Assembly (NCBI GenBank): GCA_002425245.1
Contig: DILW01000152.1
Coordinates: 1-62,543 of the forward strand
Source of the DNA: Betaproteobacteria bacterium UBA5582
GTDB lineage: Bacteria > Pseudomonadota > Gammaproteobacteria > Burkholderiales > Rhodocyclaceae
Length of the DNA: 62,543 bases
Reading direction: 5' to 3'
Shown here piece after piece: positions 8,524-16,835 of this stretch. The number at the start of each line of letters is the position of its first letter. Position 1 is the first letter of the stretch. The notes below the pieces were generated by a model that did no database searches, was not told the DNA's origin, and saw only the letters and a list, made by a program, of their open reading frames with translations. The position numbers and the translations under genes are program-made.

Positions 8524-9030
8524 TCAGGGGTCGTAGGGGGCTGGTGCGTCCTCGATCCTGGGTTCCGGTTCGGGTGGCGGGGCGAGAAGGATAGCCGATT
8601 TGTGGCGCTCGCGGACACCCTGTCGCTCTTCCTCGGGGAGTTGTTTATAGGCCGACCACTTCTTGCGCAGGGTCTCCTTCTCTTCCGAGGGAAGCGTGTT
8701 GATTTTCTTGTAGTTTTCGCGGACCTTGGCGCGTTGCTCTGGCGTCATTTTCGCCCAGTCCTGCATTCTTGCCTTGAAGCGTGCGCGATCGGTTTCGGAC
8801 ATCGAAGGATAGCGCGCGGCCGAAGTCAGCCATTGCTTCCGCCTGACGTGTTCCATCGTGCCCCACTCGCGCGCCAGCGGGGCGAGTATTTCACGCTGAC
8901 CAGCGGTCAGCGAGGTCCACTCCGGCTGGGGCGGGGTGCCAATGATTGCGGTGGTGGGTGGTGTGGCATGAACTGGTGTCAGGCAAGCCAGCGCGAGGAT
9001 CACTCCTCCGATGAATTGTCTTTGAGCCAT
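8524..9030 (-). CDS. Exported DUF3106 protein
   Basis: The 168-aa product has an N-terminal signal sequence (FIGGVILALACLTPVHA) and a helical mature part with repeated short W/M-x-x-(L/M)-(S/T)-x-x-(Q/E)-R segments: LTAGQREILAPLAREW, MSETDRARFKARMQDW, MTPEQRAKVRENYKK, LPSEEKETLRKKW and LPEEERQGVRERHK. This repeated helix pattern is characteristic of DUF3106 and resembles CpxP/Spy-like periplasmic stress proteins. The resemblance hints at envelope sensing, which is inference. The start overlaps the DUF3619 gene by 31 nt. Confidence 0.82.
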   Translation of the reverse strand: MAQRQFIGGVILALACLTPVHATPPTTAIIGTPPQPEWTSLTAGQREILAPLAREWGTMEHVRRKQWLTSAARYPSMSETDRARFKARMQDWAKMTPEQRAKVRENYKKINTLPSEEKETLRKKWSAYKQLPEEERQGVRERHKSAILLAPPPEPEPRIEDAPAPYDP

Positions 9031-9398
9031 TCAAGAAAATCCTGGTCGAGCAGTACATCTGGTGGCAGGTCGTCGGTCAGCAGGGCGCTGTCGAGTGCCT
9101 CGATTTCGGCAACATAGGTTTCGCTGTGCCAGTGAAAGGCCAGCCACATGCCGAACAGCAGCGCGAGGATGGCCAGGAGGGAACGCCGCCCGGCCGACAT
9201 TCCGGAGTCGCCACGCAGCACCACGCTGCCTGTCGAGGTGACGAGCAGATCGTCTGCCAGCTGGTATTCGGGCTGTTTCTGGCGGCTCAGCGCCAGGTGG
9301 CGCGCAGCCTCCAGGCGGCGGCTGGCCGCTGGCGAGATGTCCTGCAGGCCATGGTTCAGCGCCTGCCTGATGCGATATGCCTGTCTTTCTTCGTTCAT
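9000..9398 (-). CDS. DUF3619 single-span membrane protein, possible anti-sigma partner
   Basis: The 132-aa product starts at ATG 9398 (NEERQAYRIRQALNHGL). A cytoplasmic N-terminal half of about 85 residues has helices like ISPAASRRLEAARHLAL; one transmembrane helix follows (SLLAILALLFGMWLAFHW) and then a short acidic periplasmic tail. This topology (cytoplasmic helical domain, one span, position directly after a sigma factor gene) is that of anti-sigma factors, but the family is uncharacterised and no zinc motif is present. The start overlaps the sigma gene stop by 4 nt, so the two are coupled. Confidence 0.82.
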   Translation of the reverse strand: MNEERQAYRIRQALNHGLQDISPAASRRLEAARHLALSRQKQPEYQLADDLLVTSTGSVVLRGDSGMSAGRRSLLAILALLFGMWLAFHWHSETYVAEIEALDSALLTDDLPPDVLLDQDFLEWLKDNSSEE

Positions 9399-9955
9399 AA
9401 GCTGATCCCCAATGCTGAAAGTGCAGCTGCCAAGGTGTGTGTGGCGCGTGAGCAATGAGTTTTGACGCTCCCCTCAGAGCAACCCATTGCATTTGCCGTC
9501 TCGGCGACATCCAGTTCTTCCCAGTAACGCATGACAAAGGCTTCCCGTTGACGTGGCGGCAGTTTTTTTAGTTCATTTTCGATGATGGCCAGCGTCCTGC
9601 TTTGCAGCAGTTCGCTTTCCGGCGTTTTTGCCAGGTGGCCGTCCTGTTCCGATTGCAGGGTGTCGAGCGGATCCTGTTCGTCGTCGTCGCCGCTAAAGGC
9701 GGACAGCGCCGTGGTCCACAGGTTGCGCACCTTGCTGCGCCGGAAATGGTCGCGGATGGTGTTCTGCAGGATGCGCTGGAACAGCATCGGGAACTCTTCG
9801 GCCGGGTGGTCGCCATATTTTTCGGCGAGCTTCATCATCGCATCCTGAACGATGTCTAGCGCAGCCTCCTCCTCGCGTACCGCGTAGAGTGCCTGCTTGA
9901 ACGCACGACGTTCCGAAGATTCGAGGAAGAGGGCGAGCTGATGCTGCGAGGCCAG
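9395..9955 (-). CDS. RNA polymerase sigma-70 family (ECF-like) factor
   Basis: Region 2 reads ALYAVREEEAALDIVQDAMM followed by KLAEKYGD. Region 4 reads LPPRQREAFVMRYWEELD then a helix-turn-helix around ETANAMGCSEGSVKTHCSRA. There is no region 1 or 3, so it is ECF-sized (186 aa). The region 2 homology extends upstream of the first ATG (9838) to LASQHQLALFLESSERRAF, so the real start is probably the CTG at 9955; no ATG, GTG or TTG is available before the upstream stop. Starting at 9838 would delete most of region 2.1. It heads the operon with DUF3619, DUF3106 and RDD. Confidence 0.85.
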   Translation of the reverse strand: MASQHQLALFLESSERRAFKQALYAVREEEAALDIVQDAMMKLAEKYGDHPAEEFPMLFQRILQNTIRDHFRRSKVRNLWTTALSAFSGDDDEQDPLDTLQSEQDGHLAKTPESELLQSRTLAIIENELKKLPPRQREAFVMRYWEELDVAETANAMGCSEGSVKTHCSRATHTLAAALSALGISL

Positions 9956-10073
9956 GATTTTTCTTTCGGACGAAGGTTGACGGGTTCTGATTCGGGTGCG
10001 GAAACCTTGACCACCCGTGCGGGTGTCGATTAAGGTTACGGCCTTTTAGGTTAACAGCTTTTTGGGCTCGAAC

Positions 10074-11774
10074 ATGATGATCAGCGGTGCAGAAATTGTA
10101 GTCAGGTGCCTGCAGGAAGAAAAGGTCGATTGCGTCTTTGGTTACCCTGGCGGTTCCGTCCTGCATATTTATGATGCCCTGTTCAAGCAGGATCAGGTGA
10201 CGCATATCCTGGTCCGTCACGAACAGGCAGCGGTGCACGCTGCGGATGCCTATTCCCGTTCCTCGCAGCGGGTTGGCGTCGCGCTGGTGACCTCCGGCCC
10301 CGGCGTGACCAACACGGTGACCGGCATCGCCACCGCCTACATGGACTCGATTCCGATGGTCGTGCTGTGCGGCCAGGTGCCGACCCAGTACATCGGCCAG
10401 GATGCCTTCCAGGAATGCGACACGGTCGGCATCACCCGGCCCTGCGTCAAGCACAACTTCCTGGTCAAGGACGTCAAGGATCTGGCGCTGACCATCAAGA
10501 AAGCCTTCCACATTGCTGCCACCGGCCGTCCCGGTCCGGTTGTCGTCGATATCCCCAAGGACATCACGGCGCAGATGTGCGAATTCGAGTATCCGAAGTC
10601 GATCCAGATGCGTTCGTACAATCCGGTCGTCAAGGGGCATCTCGGCCAGATCAAGAAGGCCGTGCAGATGCTGCAGGAAGCCAAGCGGCCGATCATCTAC
10701 ACCGGCGGCGGCGTGATCCTCTCCGACGCGGCCGACAAGCTGACGCAGCTGGCCCGTAAGCTCGACTTCCCGGTCACCAACACGCTGATGGGCCTCGGCG
10801 GCTATCCCGCCACCGACCGTCAGTTCGTCGGCATGCTCGGCATGCACGGCACCTTCGAAGCCAACAACGCGATGCACTACGCCGACGTGATCCTGGCTGT
10901 CGGCGCCCGCTTCGACGATCGCGTGATCGGTAACCCGGAACATTTCGGTACCGAGAAGCGTCGTGTCATTCACATCGACATCGATCCGTCGTCGATCTCC
11001 AAGCGCGTCAAGGTCGATGTGCCCATCGTCGGCAACGTTGCCGACGTGCTCGACGAAATGCTCAAGCTGCTCGACGGCGGCTGCAAGACTGACCCGGAAG
11101 TGGCCGACTGGTGGAAGCAGATCGACGAATGGCGCGGCCGCAAGTCGCTGGCCTACCGTCAGACCAATCACATCATGCCGCAGTACGTGGTCGAGAAACT
11201 TTACGAAGTGACCGGCGGCGATGCCTTCATCACTTCCGACGTCGGCCAGCACCAGATGTTCGCTGCGCAGTACTACAAGTTCGACCAGCCGCGGCGCTGG
11301 ATCAACTCCGGTGGTCTGGGCACCATGGGCGTCGGTCTGCCGTACGGCATGGGCGTGCTGATGGCCAACCCGGGTGCGCAGGTCGCCTGCGTCACCGGCG
11401 AGGGCTCGATCCAGATGTGCATCCAGGAAATGTCCACCTGCAAGCAGTACGGCCTGCCGGTCAAGATCATCAACCTGAACAACGGCATGCTCGGCATGGT
11501 CCGCCAGTGGCAGGAGATGTTCTACTCCAAGCGTTACTCGCAGTCCTACGTCACCTCGCTGCCCGACTTCGTCAAGCTGGCCGAAGCCTACGGCCATGTC
11601 GGCATGCGCATCGAAAAGCCGGAAGACGTCGAGCCGGCACTGCGCAAGGCCTTCACCGAGCACAAGGACGACCTGGTGTTCATGGACTTCATCATCGATC
11701 CGGGTGCCAACGTCTTCCCGATGGTCGCCGCCGGCAAGGGCCTGACCGAAATGATCCTGGCCGAAGAACTGTAA
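10074..11774 (+). CDS. ilvI: Acetolactate synthase large subunit
   Basis: The 566-aa catalytic subunit of acetohydroxyacid synthase condenses pyruvate with pyruvate or 2-oxobutyrate using ThDP, FAD and Mg2+. The N-terminal catalytic Glu lies in LVRHEQAAVHAADAY. The ThDP motif begins at GEGSIQM and ends with the NN pair in IINLNNGMLGMVRQW. ATG 10074 is used because ISGAEIVVRCLQEE follows directly; a TTG 12 nt upstream is less likely. It opens the ilvIHC-pssA-leuA operon. No branched-chain-rich leader peptide is evident upstream. Confidence 0.96.
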   Translation: MMISGAEIVVRCLQEEKVDCVFGYPGGSVLHIYDALFKQDQVTHILVRHEQAAVHAADAYSRSSQRVGVALVTSGPGVTNTVTGIATAYMDSIPMVVLCGQVPTQYIGQDAFQECDTVGITRPCVKHNFLVKDVKDLALTIKKAFHIAATGRPGPVVVDIPKDITAQMCEFEYPKSIQMRSYNPVVKGHLGQIKKAVQMLQEAKRPIIYTGGGVILSDAADKLTQLARKLDFPVTNTLMGLGGYPATDRQFVGMLGMHGTFEANNAMHYADVILAVGARFDDRVIGNPEHFGTEKRRVIHIDIDPSSISKRVKVDVPIVGNVADVLDEMLKLLDGGCKTDPEVADWWKQIDEWRGRKSLAYRQTNHIMPQYVVEKLYEVTGGDAFITSDVGQHQMFAAQYYKFDQPRRWINSGGLGTMGVGLPYGMGVLMANPGAQVACVTGEGSIQMCIQEMSTCKQYGLPVKIINLNNGMLGMVRQWQEMFYSKRYSQSYVTSLPDFVKLAEAYGHVGMRIEKPEDVEPALRKAFTEHKDDLVFMDFIIDPGANVFPMVAAGKGLTEMILAEEL

Positions 11775-11792
11775 GCGGGTAAGGAATACAAC

Positions 11793-12284
11793 ATGCGACA
11801 CATCATTTCCATCCTGATCGAAAACGAAGCGGGCGCCCTGTCCCGCGTCGCCGGCCTGTTCTCGGCCCGCGGCTACAATATCGAATCGCTGACCGTGGCA
11901 CCGACGGAAGATCCCTCGTTGTCGCGGATGACCATCCTCACCTCGGGCTCGGACGACGTGCTCGAACAGATCACCAAGCAGCTCAACAAGCTGGTTGATG
12001 TGGTCAAGGTGGTCGACCTCTCCGAAGCTGCCCACGTCGAGCGCGAACTCATGCTGATCAAGGTTCGCGCCACCGGCAAGGATCGCGAGGAGATGAAGCG
12101 CATGGCCGACATCTTCCGCGGCCGCATCATCGATGTCACGGAATCGACCTATGTCATCGAACTCACCGGAGCCAGCACCAAGCTCGACTCCTTCATTGCC
12201 GGGCTCGATGCCGGCTTGATTCTCGAAACTGTCCGTACCGGTGTCTGTGGCATCGGTCGTGGCGATCGCATTCTCAAAGTCTGA
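11793..12284 (+). CDS. ilvH: Acetolactate synthase small (regulatory) subunit
   Basis: The 163-aa product has an N-terminal ACT domain (ISILIENEAGALSRVAGLF then GYNIESLTVAPT) that binds valine for feedback inhibition, and a C-terminal domain that activates the catalytic subunit. The length and the EDPSLSRMTI segment are typical of IlvH/IlvN. It lies 18 nt after ilvI. Confidence 0.97.
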   Translation: MRHIISILIENEAGALSRVAGLFSARGYNIESLTVAPTEDPSLSRMTILTSGSDDVLEQITKQLNKLVDVVKVVDLSEAAHVERELMLIKVRATGKDREEMKRMADIFRGRIIDVTESTYVIELTGASTKLDSFIAGLDAGLILETVRTGVCGIGRGDRILKV

Positions 12285-12309
12285 TTACTGCTTTTCTCAA
12301 GAGGGATTC

Positions 12310-13326
12310 ATGAAAGTTTATTACGACAAGGACGCCGACCTCTCCCTGATCAAGGGCAAGAACGTCACCATCGTTGGCTATGGCTCGCAAGGCCACGCCC
12401 ACGCCCAGAACCTGCGCGACTCCGGCGTCAACGTCACGGTCGGCCTGCGCAAGAGCGGTGCCTCCTGGGCCAAGGCCGAAGGCGCCGGTCTCAAGGTTGC
12501 CGAAGTCAAGGATGCCGTCGCTGCTGCCGACCTGGTCATGATCCTGCTGCCGGACGAGAACATCCCCGAGGTTTACAAGAACGACGTCGAGCCGAACATC
12601 AAGCAGGGCGCCACCCTGGCTTTTGCCCACGGCTTCAACGTGCATTACAACCAGGTCGTGCCGCGCGCCGACCTCGACGTGATCATGGTCGCCCCGAAGG
12701 GCCCCGGCCATACCGTTCGTTCCGAATACCTGAAGGGTGGCGGCGTGCCGTCGCTGATCGCCATCTACCAGGACAAGTCCGGCAAGGCCAAGGACATCGC
12801 CCTGTCCTACGCGGCTGCCAACGGCGGCACCAAGGGTGGCGTGATCGAGACCAACTTCCGCGAAGAAACCGAAACCGACCTGTTCGGTGAGCAGGCTGTT
12901 CTGTGCGGCGGCGCCGTCGAGCTGGTCAAGATGGGCTTCGAAACCCTGGTCGAAGCCGGCTACGCGCCGGAAATGGCCTACTTCGAGTGCCTGCACGAAC
13001 TGAAGCTGATCGTCGACCTGATGTACGAAGGCGGCATCGCCAACATGAACTACTCGATCTCGAACAACGCCGAGTACGGCGAGTACGTGACCGGTCCGGA
13101 AGTCATCAACGAGCAGTCGCGCGCCGCCATGCGCAACGCCCTGAAGCGCATCCAGACCGGCGAGTACGCCAAGATGTTCATCCTCGAAGGCCGCACCAAC
13201 TACCCGAGCATGACGGCGCGTCGTCGTTTGAATGCTGTGCATCCGATCGAGACGGTTGGCGGCCAGCTGCGCGACATGATGCCGTGGATCAAGAAGAACA
13301 AGCTGGTCGACCAATCCAAGAACTAA
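12310..13326 (+). CDS. ilvC: Ketol-acid reductoisomerase (NADP+)
   Basis: The 338-aa class I enzyme isomerises and reduces acetolactate or acetohydroxybutyrate. The Rossmann fingerprint GYGSQGHAHAQNLRDSG lies near residue 24. Metal ligands occur in the C-terminal knotted domain (ETETDLFGEQAVLCGG, and FECLHELKLIVDLMYEGG). ATG 12310 follows GAGGG-like sequence and gives the standard MKVYYDKDADL start. It lies 25 nt after ilvH and is followed by a hairpin-rich gap. Confidence 0.98.
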   Translation: MKVYYDKDADLSLIKGKNVTIVGYGSQGHAHAQNLRDSGVNVTVGLRKSGASWAKAEGAGLKVAEVKDAVAAADLVMILLPDENIPEVYKNDVEPNIKQGATLAFAHGFNVHYNQVVPRADLDVIMVAPKGPGHTVRSEYLKGGGVPSLIAIYQDKSGKAKDIALSYAAANGGTKGGVIETNFREETETDLFGEQAVLCGGAVELVKMGFETLVEAGYAPEMAYFECLHELKLIVDLMYEGGIANMNYSISNNAEYGEYVTGPEVINEQSRAAMRNALKRIQTGEYAKMFILEGRTNYPSMTARRRLNAVHPIETVGGQLRDMMPWIKKNKLVDQSKN

Positions 13327-13343
13327 AGTTTTGGCGCTGGCTC

Positions 13344-13410
13344 GGTAGCGCGGCGTTGCTTCCGCTTGCCGTACTGACGTACTGTCTGCGCGGGCGCGCC
13401 TAGCGCTACC
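13344..13410. repeat. Long imperfect hairpin after ilvC, possible dispersed intergenic repeat
   Basis: GGTAGCGC (13344-13351) pairs with GCGCTACC (13403-13410). In the loop is GTACTGACGTAC (13371-13382), whose ends are both GTAC. The composition (CGGCGTTGCTTCCGCTTGCC and then GTACTGTCTGCG) resembles short intergenic repeats I associate with betaproteobacterial genomes; whether this one is repeated elsewhere cannot be seen here. Confidence 0.45.
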
Positions 13411-13418
13411 TTCGCTTT

Positions 13419-13455
13419 GGGCGGTGTGGGAGACTGCACCGCCCAAATTGTTTGT
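13419..13455 (+). terminator. Putative intrinsic terminator or attenuator between ilvC and pssA
   Basis: An 8-bp GC-rich stem GGGCGGTG (13419-13426) / CACCGCCC (13437-13444) with a 10-nt loop is followed by AAATTGTTTGT. The tail is T-rich but interrupted, so termination may be partial, allowing some read-through into pssA-leuA. Confidence 0.55.
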
Positions 13456-13500
13456 GGGAAGGGTGTATCCTTGCACCGTTCCGGCTTTTCCCCATTGCCC

Positions 13501-14253
13501 ATGACCGAACTCAAACCCCGCAAAGCCCTGTTCAATCCGGAAGTCAAACGTCGCGGCATCTACTTGTTGCCGAACATGTTCACGACGGCGGCGTTGTTTG
13601 CCGGCTTCTTTGCCATCGTCCAGGCCATGCAGGGCGATTTCGAGAAGGCGGCGATGGCGATCTTCATCGCCATGGTCCTCGACGGCCTCGACGGCCGCGT
13701 GGCGCGGCTGACCAACACGCAGTCGGCCTTCGGCGCCGAATACGATTCGCTGTCCGACATGGTCAGTTTCGGTGCGGCGCCGGCACTGGTCATCTACATG
13801 TGGGCGCTCAATGATCTCGGCCGCATCGGCTGGATCGCCGCCTTCATCTACTGCGTCGGCGCTGCCCTGCGCTTGGCGCGCTTCAACACCACGCTGGAAG
13901 TGATGGACAAGCGTTTCTTCCAGGGCCTGCCGTCGCCGGCAGCAGCGGCGCTGGTTGCCGGGCTGGTGTGGGTCAGCATCGTCGCCGAGGTTTCCGGTCA
14001 CGACATCCGCTGGCTGGCCTGCGGCGTCACGGTGCTCGCTGGCGTGACCATGGTTTCGAACATCCGCTACTACAGTTTCAAGGACATCAACCTGAAGAAG
14101 AGCGTGCCCTTTTTCGCCGTTGCCGCGATCGCGCTGGTCTTCGCGTTGATCGCCTACAGCCCGGAAATTGCACTGTTCGGTTTCTTCGTGGTCTATTGCC
14201 TGTCCGGCTACGCAATGGCCCTGGTCGGCCTGTTCAAGCGCAAGCCACTGTGA
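13501..14253 (+). CDS. pssA: CDP-diacylglycerol--serine O-phosphatidyltransferase
   Basis: A 250-aa integral membrane enzyme that makes phosphatidylserine, the precursor of phosphatidylethanolamine. It is the multi-span type of PssA. The CDP-alcohol phosphotransferase signature D-G-x2-A-R-x8-G-x3-D-x3-D is intact (DGRVARLTNTQ then FGAEYDSLSD, residues ~64-86). Several hydrophobic helices follow. ATG 13501 gives MTELKPRKALF; earlier in-frame codons lie in the hairpin region. Its place between ilvC and leuA is usual in betaproteobacteria. Confidence 0.95.
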   Translation: MTELKPRKALFNPEVKRRGIYLLPNMFTTAALFAGFFAIVQAMQGDFEKAAMAIFIAMVLDGLDGRVARLTNTQSAFGAEYDSLSDMVSFGAAPALVIYMWALNDLGRIGWIAAFIYCVGAALRLARFNTTLEVMDKRFFQGLPSPAAAALVAGLVWVSIVAEVSGHDIRWLACGVTVLAGVTMVSNIRYYSFKDINLKKSVPFFAVAAIALVFALIAYSPEIALFGFFVVYCLSGYAMALVGLFKRKPL

Positions 14254-14269
14254 GTTCGACGGAGTCAGC

Positions 14270-15814
<1,545 letters not shown>

Positions 15815-15830
15815 GTCAGCGCGCCCCGGC

Positions 15831-15861
15831 AAAAAACCGCGTCACGACGACGCGGTTTTTT
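15831..15861. terminator. Bidirectional intrinsic terminator between leuA and the DUF2069 gene
   Basis: A perfect 13-bp stem, AAAAAACCGCGTC (15831-15843) with GACGCGGTTTTTT (15849-15861), and a 5-nt loop, flanked by A and T runs, works on both strands. For the minus strand the last codons of the DUF2069 gene form part of the stem. Confidence 0.9.
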
Positions 15862-16207
15862 TTATCTCGGTATTGCGTGTCGCCCGGATGAACATGACCG
15901 TCGAGAAGAAGATCAGCACGGCGAGCAGGGTCTCGCCGACAGCCAGCCACTGCGACAGTCCCTGGTCGCTGGTTGCCCGGGTCAGGCCTTCGAGCAGGTA
16001 GAGCTGGATCAGCAGTGACAGCCACTTGTAGGTGTAGCGCTTGCCGCGCAGGATGCCGAACAGCGGCGCCAGCAGGACGATGGCCTTGAGCGTCAGCCAC
16101 GAACCGCCCGGGCGCAGGGGTGCCAGCCAGCCTTCCCAGGCCAGGCAGAGGAAGATCAGGGCGATCAGCGCGGCGCTGGTCAGGTTCTGGTAGAAGCGGG
16201 CGTTCAT
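15842..16207 (-). CDS. DUF2069 membrane protein
   Basis: A 121-aa protein with four hydrophobic helices (LTSAALIALIFLCLAWEGW, LKAIVLLAPLFGILRG, LSLLIQLYLLEGLT, LLAVLIFFSTVMFI), matching DUF2069 inner-membrane proteins that commonly accompany a WrbA-like gene. Its function is unknown. The start overlaps the wrbA-like stop by 4 nt (ATGA). The stop at 15842 lies within the terminator stem, so the last five codons double as terminator. Confidence 0.85.
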   Translation of the reverse strand: MNARFYQNLTSAALIALIFLCLAWEGWLAPLRPGGSWLTLKAIVLLAPLFGILRGKRYTYKWLSLLIQLYLLEGLTRATSDQGLSQWLAVGETLLAVLIFFSTVMFIRATRNTEIKKTASS

Positions 16208-16800
16208 GATTTCCCCAGTTGGACGACCAGTCGGGCCAGGCGTTGTCCCTGGGCGAAAGCCAGGCGGCTTTCCGTTTCGCTCAGGGTCGGGTCGCCGTTA
16301 CCACCGGCGACATGGCTGACGCCGTAGGGCGTGCCGCCGCTGCGCGTGGTCGATAACTCGGCTTCGGTGTAGGGTAGCCCCATCAGCAGCATGCCGTGGT
16401 GCAGCAGCGGCAGCATCATGCTCAGCAGCGTCGCTTCGTTGCCGCCATGCTGGCTGGCGCTGGAGGTGAACACGCAGGCCGGTTTGCCGGCCAGGCTGCC
16501 GTTCTGCCAGGTGGCGACGGTGCCGTCCCAGAAGTATTTCATCGGCGCAGCCATGTTGCCGAAACGGACCGGGCTGCCCAGGGCCAGGCCGGCGCATTCC
16601 TCAAGATCGCTGATTTCGACGTAGGGCGCGCCTGCGTCGGGAATGCCGGGGGCGCTCGCTTCGCAGACGGTGGACACCCGGGGAACGGTACGCAGGCGGG
16701 CCTGCGCGCCGGCAACCGAGTCGATGCCGCGGGCCAGGCGTTCGGCCAGGGCGCGGACCGAGCCGCGGTGGCTGTAATAGAGGACAAGGATTTCGTGCAT
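16204..16800 (-). CDS. WrbA-like flavodoxin-family NAD(P)H:quinone oxidoreductase
   Basis: The 198-aa product has the flavodoxin phosphate loop VLYYSHRGSVRALAE at the N-terminus, the FMN-contacting GSPVRFGNMAAPMKYFWD, and the WrbA-type TSSASQHGGNEATLLSMM with downstream LLHHGMLLMGLPY. WrbA proteins reduce quinones by two electrons and protect against redox stress. This is consistent with a cytosolic tetramer. It is coupled to the DUF2069 gene. Confidence 0.9.
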   Translation of the reverse strand: MHEILVLYYSHRGSVRALAERLARGIDSVAGAQARLRTVPRVSTVCEASAPGIPDAGAPYVEISDLEECAGLALGSPVRFGNMAAPMKYFWDGTVATWQNGSLAGKPACVFTSSASQHGGNEATLLSMMLPLLHHGMLLMGLPYTEAELSTTRSGGTPYGVSHVAGGNGDPTLSETESRLAFAQGQRLARLVVQLGKS

Positions 16801-16835
16801 GGGCCCGGATTATACGGATAGGCGGGGCCACCCTG

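Noticed and set aside
9956..10073. Attenuator leader peptide upstream of ilvI
   Set aside because: No short frame rich in Leu/Val/Ile codons and no terminator-antiterminator pair could be found.
9693..12035. 780-codon minus-strand frame across ilvI and ilvH
   Set aside because: It runs antisense to conserved ilvI-ilvH and shows no domain pattern.
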